A DNA stretch of 64,000 nt from Mesostigma viride (GCA_009746045.1 RPFO01000485.1:762383-826382), one strand, 5' to 3'. Counted from the first letter of the stretch, positions 1 through 8,335 are shown. Notes: generated by a model not told the origin, from the sequence alone. Translations and numbers: made by a program.

Positions 1-66
1 TTCCAAAAGAAGGCGCTGAAAAAAATCTCACAGAAGAGTAAACATGAGCAGCCCGCTGTTCACTGA
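1..66 (+). CDS. Possible 3' tail of a viral gene (partial)
   Basis: The frame starting at base 1 is open from the window edge to a TGA at 64-66 and encodes about 21 residues rich in lysine, beginning FQKKALKKIS. It could be the C-terminus of a gene that starts left of the window. It overlaps the ATG at 44 by a few codons, like the short overlaps seen elsewhere in this viral block. It is too short to identify, and could be a chance open frame. Confidence 0.25.
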   Translation, partial: FQKKALKKISQKSKHEQPAVH

Positions 67-387
67 CGCCGAGATGCTCGAGATCTCTCAATGGATGACC
101 CTCCATCCAAATGTCCCCGAGAGTTCATTGAGGCAGCCATGCTCTACTGTAAGAAGAAGCCACTCACAGGGAAGACAAGGCGCGCCATGAAAAGGGCATC
201 GGCGAAAATTGAGGAAGGCGTCGTCAAGGTTTTTGGGACAAACGAAATTACTTCTGAGCTATTGTCAGAAGAAGTGGCCGATGAAGGAGTTCATCCAGGA
301 AACGCTGACACTCACTCTTCGCACGGAGAACCGAACTCGCGGGACGCTAGTGGATCCGGTATGGGACATCCCGGCGGGGCTCCTTGA
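44..387 (+). pseudogene. Small viral ORF, apparently frameshifted
   Basis: The ATG at 44 lies 12 bases after the AT-rich motif at 19-32 that also precedes other genes of this block, which supports it as a real start. Its frame reads MSSPLFTDAEMLEISQWM and continues only to a stop near 189. A second frame, open from 91 to 387, carries a plausible Lys/Arg-rich and then acidic stretch (EFIEAAMLYCKKKPLTGKTR and onward). The simplest reading is one small protein of roughly 80-110 residues broken by a frameshift near 105-130. The last hundred bases overlap the start of the next gene and are probably its shadow. I recognise no family. Alternatives are two separate overlapping short ORFs, or a sequencing error. 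Confidence 0.4.
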
Positions 388-1144
388 CGATTATCACGAC
401 GTCGGGCTTACCCTCATGACCATCCCGTTTGAACAGACTCACATCAGCGAAGGAAACCGATACTTCACTGTCCGTTTGTCTGGCAGCGAGTCCCCTACGA
501 AGGTGACCTTGCCGCTCGGCTCGTACACGACTATCGAAAACCGAAAAAACATAGAGGAAGCTTTGAAGGCGGTAGATCCTGGGTTCTCGGTCACGTACAA
601 CAGGGCGACTAGTCTTTTTACCGTGACAAATGCCACCGAGTTCTCTGTCGCGGTGGATGAGCCCACGGGCCGGGTGTTGGGGCTCATGGAAGGATCATAT
701 CCTTTCACAGGTGTCCTCGCTAGCAACCGGCCAGCAACGAATGGGAGACTGAGAATGGTGTATGTATACAGCGACATCGTTCGAGGAAACGTGATATCAT
801 CGTCGACAGGCACGGGATATGGAGGCCTTTTGGCCGTCTGTCCCAACATGTCGCAGTTCTTAGAACCCATTGTTTGGCAGGCAGCGACCCCTTTGTGGCA
901 GCATCTCAAGGACTCTCCCAGCAACATCACGATCCGACTGCTCGACGAGGACGACGCTCCTATAACTGTCTACTCGGATTGGGCTCTTCAGCTCTCCTTC
1001 CGCATAAGCCCTCAGAAGGCGATGGGAATAGAGGCGAGGAAGATCGGGAGCGTTTTGAAGTATATGGCCCTTGACAGGACCGTCCAGCCACAAACCAGAT
1101 TTATTTCTCAGCCATCTAGTACTATCGAGGACGATGAAAGTTAA
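281..1144 (+). CDS. Minor capsid (penton-like) protein of a polinton-like virus
   Basis: A 287-residue protein if started at the first ATG, 281; the open frame upstream (from 209) has only non-ATG starts. Seen: an N-terminal segment followed by beta-rich sequence with SVTYNRATSLFTVTN, then GRVLGLMEG, then RMVYVYSDIVRGNVI and a PITVYSDWALQLSF end. Known: penton or minor capsid proteins of polintons, virophages and polinton-like viruses are single jelly-roll proteins. They often show this order of a short 'fits the fold' strand, a G-x-L-G-F/L turn and a YVYSDIV-type strand, and lie close to the major capsid gene. Here the major capsid gene is two genes downstream. Inference: it forms the pentameric vertices of an icosahedral particle. 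The stop overlaps the next start by 11 bases, so the two are probably co-expressed. There are no breaks in the frame. Confidence 0.65.
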   Translation: MKEFIQETLTLTLRTENRTRGTLVDPVWDIPAGLLDDYHDVGLTLMTIPFEQTHISEGNRYFTVRLSGSESPTKVTLPLGSYTTIENRKNIEEALKAVDPGFSVTYNRATSLFTVTNATEFSVAVDEPTGRVLGLMEGSYPFTGVLASNRPATNGRLRMVYVYSDIVRGNVISSSTGTGYGGLLAVCPNMSQFLEPIVWQAATPLWQHLKDSPSNITIRLLDEDDAPITVYSDWALQLSFRISPQKAMGIEARKIGSVLKYMALDRTVQPQTRFISQPSSTIEDDES

Positions 1145-1490
1145 TTTTGGAGCAATCGGAAACGTGGCTAGACGCGTGGGAGAGTTTGCCGGCAACGCTA
1201 TCAAGAGGGTCGGCGACGGGGCGGCCATCGTGTCAGCTGTCAAGAAAGCCGGGCACGTCGCTGGCGAAGTCATCTCAAAAATTGGCGACGGGGCGCGGGC
1301 TGCCAAACAGGCGGCGGGCATTGTCGATTCCGCGCTCGGACACATCCCATCCAACATGATCGCGAAGAGTACGCTGCTCGGGAAAGCGTACTCGGTCGCA
1401 AACACTGGTCTGAGCGCCTTGTCCAACCTCGAAAGACGGGTTGATGGAGCGAAGGTAAAAAATCCCATACTCGGCCAGCTTCTTCAGTAA
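1134..1490 (+). CDS. Small amphipathic virion-type protein (pVI-like position)
   Basis: 118 residues from the ATG at 1134, overlapping the penton-like stop by 11 bases. An in-frame start 63 bases upstream is possible but would lie deep inside the previous gene. The sequence is basic, glycine- and alanine-rich, and built of repeated amphipathic helices (for example GNVARRVGEFAGNAIKRVGD and VISKIGDGARAAKQAAG), with no cysteine. Its place between penton-like and major capsid genes and its helical character resemble the small membrane-active or cement proteins (adenovirus pVI/pX-like) found in polinton-type viruses. That comparison rests on position and composition, not on a motif. Ends in LGQLLQ, directly before the AT-rich motif at 1489-1503. 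Confidence 0.5.
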   Translation: MKVNFGAIGNVARRVGEFAGNAIKRVGDGAAIVSAVKKAGHVAGEVISKIGDGARAAKQAAGIVDSALGHIPSNMIAKSTLLGKAYSVANTGLSALSNLERRVDGAKVKNPILGQLLQ

Positions 1491-1503
1491 AAATATCTCA
1501 TTC
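1489..1503 (+). promoter_or_regulatory. AT-rich intergenic motif (viral promoter candidate)
   Basis: The sequence TAAAAATATCTCATTC, beginning in the stop codon of the preceding gene, lies just before the capsid ATG at 1506. Closely similar strings stand before other starts: AAAAAAATCTCACAG at 19-32 (before 44) and AGAAATATTATCTCTTCC at 4719-4735 (before 4752). Shorter AAAAAATAT and AAAAAATAAT forms are at 2811-2820 and 3003-3012. A shared core of roughly AAAWAT-x-TCTC suggests a virus-specific promoter. Confidence 0.4.
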
Positions 1504-1505
1504 GA

Positions 1506-2813
1506 ATGTATACACAATCTATGGCTTCGGACAATTCCTGGTACTCGCGCGCTATCCCCAAGTCCATGCAATACCTCGTGAAGGCGCTGGGTCAGCACAC
1601 GACTCAACGAGTCCATCTCAGCACCCTCTCAGCAAGCGACGGCATCAAACAAGGGTCTGTGGTCGCGGTCCGCCTCCCCACGTCCGGGTTCGTGGACTTG
1701 CACTCCTTCGCAATGTTTTTCACGGGGACCCCCACGACCACGGCGGGGTTCGCAAAGTTCCCCGCGTACACGTCCTCCATCATCAGGCGCCTCGAGGTAC
1801 TGGCAGGAGGTCAGACCGTCGACAGCATCAACGACTACTCCCAGCTGTTCCATACGCTGCTCTCGGTGCACGGCGGTGTCGAGTACAATCTCGCGCAGGC
1901 TCCCGCTGGTTGGTCGAAGAATAACAACATCGTCATTGCTGATGCGGCTGGCGCTCTCACAAACAACGTGAAGGCAAACACCGCAGTGGACGGCGTCATT
2001 GACCACTTTTTGGGATTCCTGAGTGGCGAGCCTCGGATCGTGGATCTGAGTCTCTTCCCCCCCATCGAGATCCGAATCACACTCATGGACGGAGGGGTGA
2101 TGCTTCCTAGCGTGGCGCAAGCAGCTGCAGCTGGTGGCATCGTGGCCGTTCCAGCAGCGACAGGTGTTGGTTTCGAACTGAGCAACATCCACTTTAGCAT
2201 CGACACGTACAGGTTCCAAGAAGATATCGTGGGCCAGATTTTCTCGTCCAGGCTTGCCGAGGGTGGAACTCTCTCCTTCAAGTGGCGGACGTGGCAGTCC
2301 ACCAAACAGTCGCTCGGGACTCGCACTCCCTATGCCATCAAGGCGTCGCTGTCTTCCGCGTCCGCCAGCAAACTCCTGGCGATTCAGGTTGCTGCCGGCG
2401 CGGACGTGACCAACGCATCTGGCAATACGATGTTCAATCACATCGCGGATGGTATGACTTCCTACCAATACGACATCAACGGATCCAACCTGGCGCCTGG
2501 ATACCGTACGAACGCAACGGAGGCGTGGATCAATCTGTTGTCCGCGTTCGGTGACCAAGGGAATGTTTTGTCCTGTGTCCGTGAGGGCATGACTCCTACC
2601 ACGTGGCTAAACAACAACTTCACGATGGCGTGTCACCTTAATATGCCGTGTGCCGGTCCAGAGTACATGAGCGGCCTTGACCTTCGTGGCACGGCATCGG
2701 TGGTCACGCTGCGAGTCGAGAAGGGAGCAACGGACTGCATTTCCTACATCTTCACGGAATGCGAATCAAAGATGGACATCGCTGCAGGCAGGCAGGCAGC
2801 CGTGTACCTCTAA
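1506..2813 (+). CDS. MCP: Major capsid protein (double jelly-roll)
   Basis: 435 residues from the ATG at 1506; a second ATG at 1521 (MASDNSWYSRAIP) is an equally good start. Seen: N-terminal helix with SRAIPKSMQYLVKALGQH, then a beta-rich body with the strand pairs IIRRLEVLAGGQTVDSINDY and SLFPPIEIRITLMDGGVM, and a second half with LSGLDLRGTASVVT-like strands near the end. Known: major capsid proteins of polinton-like viruses and virophages are double jelly-roll proteins of about 400-600 residues, and typically carry an early 'I-R-R-L-E/Q-x-x-x-G-G' strand followed by 'D-x-x-x-Y-x-x-L'. Trimers build the icosahedral shell. The frame is unbroken. Immediately upstream is the AT-rich motif; immediately downstream a short peptide gene. 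This is the clearest marker that the left block is viral. Confidence 0.8.
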   Translation: MYTQSMASDNSWYSRAIPKSMQYLVKALGQHTTQRVHLSTLSASDGIKQGSVVAVRLPTSGFVDLHSFAMFFTGTPTTTAGFAKFPAYTSSIIRRLEVLAGGQTVDSINDYSQLFHTLLSVHGGVEYNLAQAPAGWSKNNNIVIADAAGALTNNVKANTAVDGVIDHFLGFLSGEPRIVDLSLFPPIEIRITLMDGGVMLPSVAQAAAAGGIVAVPAATGVGFELSNIHFSIDTYRFQEDIVGQIFSSRLAEGGTLSFKWRTWQSTKQSLGTRTPYAIKASLSSASASKLLAIQVAAGADVTNASGNTMFNHIADGMTSYQYDINGSNLAPGYRTNATEAWINLLSAFGDQGNVLSCVREGMTPTTWLNNNFTMACHLNMPCAGPEYMSGLDLRGTASVVTLRVEKGATDCISYIFTECESKMDIAAGRQAAVYL

Positions 2814-2841
2814 AAAATATATACGTGTGTAATGACAAACG

Positions 2842-3012
2842 ATGGACTACTTTCGAGACCCTAGCATCACAGCTAATCCGTTTAACAGGTTGAAGTTGAT
2901 TTTTGACATTCCTGAAATGGCAGATTCTGGTCTGTCCATGACAATGCCAGCTAGACGAGCATTGCCCCTTCTCCCCACCTTCAAGTATCCGCTACCAAAC
3001 TCTAAAAAATAA
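2842..3012 (+). CDS. 56-residue viral peptide
   Basis: A short ORF starting MDYFRDPSITANPF and ending LPNSKK, stop TAA at 3010-3012. It fills the space between the capsid gene and the fibre-like gene exactly, and has a terminal AAAAAATAA like its neighbours' 3' ends. It is Met/Pro/Leu-rich in the middle with no signal peptide or membrane segment. Small structural peptides next to the capsid gene are common in small dsDNA viruses, but I recognise no family. The snug fit between genes is the main support. Confidence 0.45.
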   Translation: MDYFRDPSITANPFNRLKLIFDIPEMADSGLSMTMPARRALPLLPTFKYPLPNSKK

Positions 3013-3038
3013 TGTGACGATGATATTATATTAGCTCC

Positions 3039-4719
3039 ATGTCGTTTGATTATGGTATTTGTCCTGCTTTGATTCGCAAGAAGCGCAAACCGGCAAGGAC
3101 AGCGCCGTCAATCACGTTAACAACTACACACGGACTGTATCCTAGCGCGGTACCGATTACAATGACAGCAGCATTCAGCGAAACAGTCACCGGGTTCACC
3201 TTGGGTGATATCGTTGTCATAAATGGTACTGCATCTGGTTTAACGGGTAGCGGCGCCTCTTACACATTCTCTGTGACTCCAGCTGTAGCTTATTCACTGA
3301 CAACAGTCACTGTTGGAGGAAACGCAGCAAGCAGCGTGCTAGGAACCGGCAACACCGCAGCAACTCCGTTAGTCTTCACGTATTCGCCACCTCCAACGGT
3401 AACCCTCGCGACGACCGCGGGCTTGACGCCATCCTCATCACCCGTGGACGTGACAGCCACGTTCAGCAGGTCGGTGACGGGGTTCGCGTTGGGCGACATC
3501 ACCGTGACCAACGGGACCGCCGCCAACCTGACCGGAAGTGGGGCGTCGTACGCCTTCCAAGTGACGCCAACCATCGCCAATTCTTCAACGAACGTCAGCG
3601 TGGGCGCGGGCACTGTTGTGGACGCATCGACAGGGAACGCCAACGCGGCATCTAACACACTGTCGTTCACGTACTCGGCAAATCCGTCGGTGACTCTTGC
3701 GTCCGGAACCCCGACGGGTGCTGTTTACCCAGTCACGGCCACTTTTAGCACGTCGGTCGCCGGGTTCGCGTTGGGCGACATCGCCGTGACCAACGGAACC
3801 GCGTCCAACTTGTTGGGAAGTGGCGCCACGTACACGTTCGATGTGACCCCTACCATGTCTGACTTCGTGACGACGGTAAGCATGGGCGCGGGCACCGTGA
3901 CGAGCGCGACGTCAGGGCTAGGAAACACAGCATCGAACGCGTTGTCGTTCACGTACAATTACAACCCGGCAACGGACCCCGCGCTGTTCGCGTGGTACGA
4001 TCCGTCCGACAGCGCCACGGTGTTCAGCGACACGTCGGGCACAACCCAGCAAAACACGGCGGGGGAACGTGATGCGCGTGAACGACAAGGGCCGAACGGG
4101 TACCACGTGACGCAGGCAACTTCCGCCAAGTGCCCGACACTGGATACGGCGGAGCTGAACTCGAAACGGTCCCTCCGTTTATTAACTCGCGGTCTGGCTT
4201 GTTAGAGTCCGTGAACAATTTTTGGAATGCGGTCGGGGTAAGTGCGAGTGTTTTTATAGTCGCCAAACAGCTAACGACTGCAACGTATCCAGTTGGGAGT
4301 GTACGGGTATTAGAGGATATATGCTTGGATCGTCGAACGGCAATTGTTATCTCATGTCTTATCAGTCAGAGGTACAGACCGTTCTCCTCTTTACTCCCAG
4401 TGTGCGCGACACCGTGAGCAACAGGGCTCAGTTCTTTGACAATAAGGCACACGTCCTGGCGCTTTCATGCAACAGCAGTACAAACGCCTTTATCACCCGC
4501 TTTGACGGACGAGCTGGCTATGACAGAGTGGGATCGGACCCTACAACTGGTTCGGGAAATCTCGCTATTGGAGGAGACTCATCCAACGCGAGTCGTGCCT
4601 TTGACGGGTGGATCGGCGAGATCCTTATCTACAACACCGCCAAGACGTCAGCGGAACTTGAACGGATCCGCGGGTATCTTGTTGCCAAGTGGGGCACTCC
4701 CGCCGCCATCCCAGCGTAG
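3039..4719 (+). pseudogene. Decayed fibre-like gene: three Ig-like repeats plus lectin-like end
   Basis: Starts at the ATG 3039 in one frame, open to 4205. After a basic N-terminus, three repeats of about 95-100 residues follow (roughly residues 24-115, 116-215, 216-310). Each carries the pattern TATFS.SVTGFALGDI, V.NGTASNL.GSG and SFTYS, typical of bacterial-type Ig-like domains. A WYDPSDSATVF segment then opens a concanavalin/LamG-like lectin domain, but its rest lies in two other frames. FINSRSGLLESVNNFWNAVG is in the frame near 4180-4270. The end, with AFDGWIGEILIYNTAKTSAE, is in a third frame from about 4320 to 4719. So at least two frameshifts have broken the C-terminal half. The likely original role is a receptor-binding or decoration fibre on the virion (inference). 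An intact version would be about 550 residues. Confidence 0.65.
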
Positions 4720-4751
4720 AAATATTATCTCTTCCAATTTGTAATAAAGCA

Positions 4752-5261
4752 ATGGAATACCCAACTTATTATCAAATAGTGCTAGATTCCAAGGCCTCTG
4801 AAAACGTGATTGACTCCACCACCGGGTTACGTCAATTTAGAATCAAACCAGACCCGAGGGCGCCCATCATTGACAGTACATGGCGCGGTGGTGTGCATTA
4901 TGCCTACGTTGACGCAGTGCCTGTTGATGAGGACCGTGCTATTGTCGGGCTTGTTTCCCCGAGTTTCTCCGGTGGTGAGCATAACCAACAGGATTGCATT
5001 GTTTTATGCAACGAGACTGTCATGGGTGGAACAGACGGGGACATCCTTTCTTACGCCATGATCAACGAACACGCATTTTTTAACCTAAAGAACCCACACC
5101 TGTTCAGAAACGGAGGACATATTACGGTAGGAGCGTCGTACATTGACAGACTTGACGGAAACGAGACTCAATTCCCACCGGTGCAGACGGGTGGTTTTGT
5201 ATGCATCCTACGTTTTGAAAAGATTCGCGGGTTCAACAAGTGCAATTGTCATGGCAAGTAA
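4752..5261 (+). CDS. Viral protein of unknown function (169 aa)
   Basis: Start chosen at the ATG 4752 (MEYPTYYQIVLDSK), 17 bases after the AT-rich motif at 4719-4735; the longer open frame upstream runs back into the previous gene. The protein is beta-rich by appearance, with several short hydrophobic strands (VHYAYVDAVPV, GGHITVGASYIDRL, GGFVCILRFEKIRGF) and no signal peptide or transmembrane segment. It ends in the Cys/His-containing KCNCHGK. Size and strand content would fit a small jelly-roll or decoration protein, but I see no motif that proves it. It overlaps the next ORF by 11 bases, the same overlap as between 281-1144 and 1134-1490. Confidence 0.5.
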   Translation: MEYPTYYQIVLDSKASENVIDSTTGLRQFRIKPDPRAPIIDSTWRGGVHYAYVDAVPVDEDRAIVGLVSPSFSGGEHNQQDCIVLCNETVMGGTDGDILSYAMINEHAFFNLKNPHLFRNGGHITVGASYIDRLDGNETQFPPVQTGGFVCILRFEKIRGFNKCNCHGK

Positions 5262-5454
5262 TTTCTACGAAATATATATGGGTGGTTGCTTCGGAAAATT
5301 TACCTGCGTGGATACCTTAGAAACCTCGTTCAGGCGATTGACAAGTGACCCAGTTGATTACTCGCACGCTTACGAGTCTTTTTACCTAAATTCACGTCCC
5401 AGAACTCGCCACGTGGTAGAGGCCACCTTAGACTTGCATCGCTCCGAAATTTAG
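5251..5454 (+). CDS. Short viral ORF (67 aa)
   Basis: ATG at 5251 overlaps the stop of the preceding gene by 11 bases. Begins MASNFYEIYMGGCFGKFTC and ends DLHRSEI. Aromatic-rich N-terminus and an Arg/His-rich C-terminus; no recognisable domain. The compact overlap is the best argument that it is a gene. 5455-5603 after it is a short gap in which I see only AT/GC-mixed sequence. Confidence 0.35.
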   Translation: MASNFYEIYMGGCFGKFTCVDTLETSFRRLTSDPVDYSHAYESFYLNSRPRTRHVVEATLDLHRSEI

Positions 5455-5603
5455 CCAAGTTCGACACTTGTACAAGTCCAGCCACCTTCGCGTCCTGTCC
5501 AGGCCGTGCCAGCAGACGTAACGGACCTTGGCACATTGTGCACAAATAGGCAAAATCACGTGCAAGTCACGCATCTCACGTTGCAAGCTCTCTGCCGGTA
5601 GCC

Positions 5604-6179
5604 ATGGCTTCCCGAAACGCAGGGCCTTGCGAGAAAGCGCTGGCAATGCTTGGAAAAATCCTCGATGGTCTCGAGGACGGCCAGACAAAGATATCTGACC
5701 AGCTCGCACACCTGACGCACAAGGTCTCCCTTCTTTCCGGAAACGAAGGTGCTGTTGGAGGCACCGGACCTACCTGCGAGGTCTTCAAGATTCACGACGC
5801 CGGATATGACGATGTCGACCGCAAGACGCCAAAAATTTGCGTCGAGTGGGTCTACGAGAAGAATGCGGCAAAGCCGAGGAAGGTCGAGGACCGCTGCGAG
5901 TGGATTCGCCTCGACCAAGCCGACGGGTGCGTTAAGATGGTTGACGATTTCCTCAATGGCTTCTCCAAGTCCAAGCGCCAGCCAGGCATTTCCCCCATTG
6001 CGCTCTACAGGGCATGGGAGGAGGTAAAGAAGGGTTTCGAGGACGCAAAGACCGCCACTTCCAATGGCAGGAAGAGGAGCCGCGAGGAAGCGTCAAGCTC
6101 CCACGGCCATGTCTACAAGAGGAAGACCGGCTCGAACGTTGTGAAGAGCCAGACTGGAAACTCCAAGGACAAGGAGTAG
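5604..6179 (+). CDS. Coiled-coil/basic-tail protein of unknown function (191 aa)
   Basis: ATG at 5604 in a favourable context (GCC before ATG GC). Residues 10-50 form a probable helical or coiled-coil stretch (KILDGLEDGQTKISDQLAHL). The middle has Cys/Trp residues (CVEWVYEKN, CEWIRLDQADGC). The last 40 residues are strongly basic and look like a nuclear localisation region (NGRKRSREEASSS, KRKTG), ending GNSKDKE. No family recognised. It lies at the right end of the viral block and lacks the AT-rich motif just upstream, so whether it is viral cargo or a host gene is open. After its stop come only AT-rich bases and a possible TATA-like GATATAAA near 6251. Confidence 0.5.
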   Translation: MASRNAGPCEKALAMLGKILDGLEDGQTKISDQLAHLTHKVSLLSGNEGAVGGTGPTCEVFKIHDAGYDDVDRKTPKICVEWVYEKNAAKPRKVEDRCEWIRLDQADGCVKMVDDFLNGFSKSKRQPGISPIALYRAWEEVKKGFEDAKTATSNGRKRSREEASSSHGHVYKRKTGSNVVKSQTGNSKDKE

Positions 6180-7328
6180 AGTGTCGTCTTGTTGACGACG
6201 GCAACGAGCTTGCCATTTCGCTCTTGTTGAGCTGATAACGAATGTGAACGTGATATAAATTTTAATGAATTCGTTTATGCAGTATACAACGCGTCAATGC
6301 ATGATGAAAACAATTTTCATTTCGTCTCGAAATGCAGTTCTAACTATGGGTTATGCATCGACGCAGGTCGTATGGGATTCTTGCATAGGTCGTCCGAGTT
6401 TCCAGAGGTTACACAGAGTAATACACCCTAACACTCTGCACACCCCGCCGCGCGGCCCTCGCCGGGTCCGCCAACTCCCACGCACTGCTCGACCCTCCAG
6501 CACCTTACTAAATTTACTAAGCTAACTACAGGTTTTGGGTTTTCTGCGGGAAATTATGCAAGCCTGTGCATGCACTCTCACTCACATCGAATAAAACATT
6601 ATTTCCAACTGAAAATATCAATTTAGTAGTAAATATAGTTTCCCACGAGAAAACACAGCAAGCCCTCACAACCGAGGCCCACCACCACCTGGCAGTCCCG
6701 CCACTGCTTGGCAGTCCGCGCCCCTCCGCTGCACCCCCGCTGGCCGGCCCCCATGGCCTTTCCCGTGGGAGATGGAATTATTGGTCATTTTGCCGTGGGA
6801 AACTACGTTTTCATAACCATTTGTCGTGGGAGACTATATTTACTAAGTTTTTTGGGGTTCTTTTTTTGGGAAATTCAGGTGTGTTTTTGGTGGTGCACAC
6901 CTGAATTAATTTCCTAGGAATAAAACCCAAAACCCATAGTAAACGTAGTAAACATAGTTTCCCACGGGAAATGACTTAGTCCCATATCCCACACGCCTCA
7001 CCCTCTTATGGCATGGTGGGACTGATGTCACAACCTCGACCTCATGGCAGGTGGCTTGAATTTCCTAGAAAAAAAACCCAAAACCCATAGTAAACTTAGT
7101 AAATTTAGTCACCCTGGGATGCCAGCATAAGAGTCTACCACCATGGTCACTATAAGGTCACTATAGCTACCCTGTACCACACAGCACCTGTAGCACCTTG
7201 ACCTCATGGCAGCTGGCTTGAATTTCCTAGAAAAAAAACCAAAAAACCATAGTAAACTTAGTAAATTTAGTCACAGTGGGAGGGTGATAGCCAGGGTGGG
7301 GGGATGCCGTGGGTGTCTGGAGACGGTG
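6180..7328. repeat. Gene-free region with a ~160-bp degenerate repeat
   Basis: No credible gene. From about 6895 a block is repeated that carries TTTCCTAG, then an A-run, AAACCCAAAACCCATAGTAAA and TAGTAAATTTAGTCAC. The clearest two copies start near 7036 and 7197 (spacing about 161 bp, both with ACCTCATGGCAG before GGCTTGAATTTCCTAG). A third, more diverged copy is at 6900-6965. The C-rich core (AAACCC) resembles degraded telomere repeats. Stretches of TTTCCCACGGGA occur at 6640, 6760, 6820 and 6957. Confidence 0.6.
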
Positions 7329-7383
7329 TTAGGGTTTAGGGTTTAGGGTTTAGGGTTTAGGGTTTAGGGTTTAGGGTTTAGGG
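7329..7383 (+). repeat. Interstitial telomere-type repeat (TTTAGGG)n
   Basis: One TTAGGG followed by seven perfect TTTAGGG units. TTTAGGG is the telomere repeat of land plants and many green algae. It lies inside the window with ordinary repeat DNA on both sides, so it is an interstitial array rather than a chromosome end. It sits about 1.1 kb from the last ORF of the viral block. Confidence 0.95.
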
Positions 7384-8280
7384 TGATACCCCACCCCAGG
7401 CCGCGGTCACTATAGGGTCACTATAGGGGTGGCAGATGCCAGCATAAGGCTGGTGCCCTTCTGTGAGCCGCGATGACGGAATGATGACGGAATGATGATG
7501 GAAGCTACTTAATTAATTAATTACCAACACCTATATGCCCGCCGTCATGCACCGTTGGAAGACGATGCAGGACACGTGCATGCATAAATGATGCATGCAT
7601 AAATGATCGACCCACAACCAGCCCATCAGCTTGACACTCACAATCACAGACTGCATGTTTCGGAATAGCAGTTGAAACCCACTCTTCCGACTAAATACGA
7701 ATGATAGAACACTGGAATGTGTTATAATCCTGAAAGCCATCGGACTAGCTACTACTGGGCGTACACTGGGAAACGCCCTAGACTAAGGCTCAGCCTGGCA
7801 CCACGTGGCTTGGCCTTGCTAGCCTGCGCTACACGGCCCCAGCGCCGGGCCCTGACCTACACACCATATGCTAGTAAAAGCACCACAACTCCAACGTAGG
7901 TCAACCCCTGAAAAAGGTTGCGTAGCCATCTACTCAAATCTGACGACAGTATATTGTTAATTACGGCCAATATGTCCACTGACTAATGAACCCTAAATGA
8001 ATAGTAGGCTTGGACGTAACACGGAGTACCTTATACCAAAGAGAAACCAGCACAGGGTTAAAATCGCGAGGATCTGTACCAACAGCACGATCCCGTCGTG
8101 AGGCTGCCTAAAAAGTGTAGTAGCGATACGTCTGTCAAGTCTCTCAGCACGGACTGCACCGCACAGAAGGATGAGATCGATATCAATATTAACCATTCCA
8201 CATACATGCAAAAAGCCAGCTACATGAGGTTTCCACCCCAAAAGCTATTAACTGAAGTGAGACAACTACAAATTAATTAA
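7384..8280. other. Gene-free stretch
   Basis: No coding evidence. It contains TTAATTAATTAA at about 7508-7521, a 14-bp duplicated ATGCATGCATAAAT at 7578-7606, and otherwise unique sequence. Open frames here are short and lack recognisable composition. Confidence 0.5.
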
Positions 8281-8289
8281 TTCTTAATA

Positions 8290-8335
8290 AAACTCGTGCT
8301 CCCGTTGGGGAGTCACGGAGCACCGGAGTGCTTTT
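8290..8335 (+). repeat. Left copy of a 46-bp inverted repeat with TTAATTAA flank
   Basis: A 46-bp segment beginning AAACTCGTGCTCCCGTTGGG is nearly identical, in inverse orientation, to 17492-17536. Both copies have AT-rich TTAATTAA-type sequence on the outer side (8270-8289 here). They may be two oppositely placed copies of a short interspersed element or the ends of one larger insertion. Confidence 0.7.

Noticed and set aside
439..2558. Minus-strand ORFs opposite the capsid genes
   Set aside because: Shadows of the plus-strand viral genes; Arg/Pro/Ser-rich with no features.
7329..7383. True chromosome end
   Set aside because: The array is short and flanked by kilobases of other sequence on both sides, including the viral block on the left.
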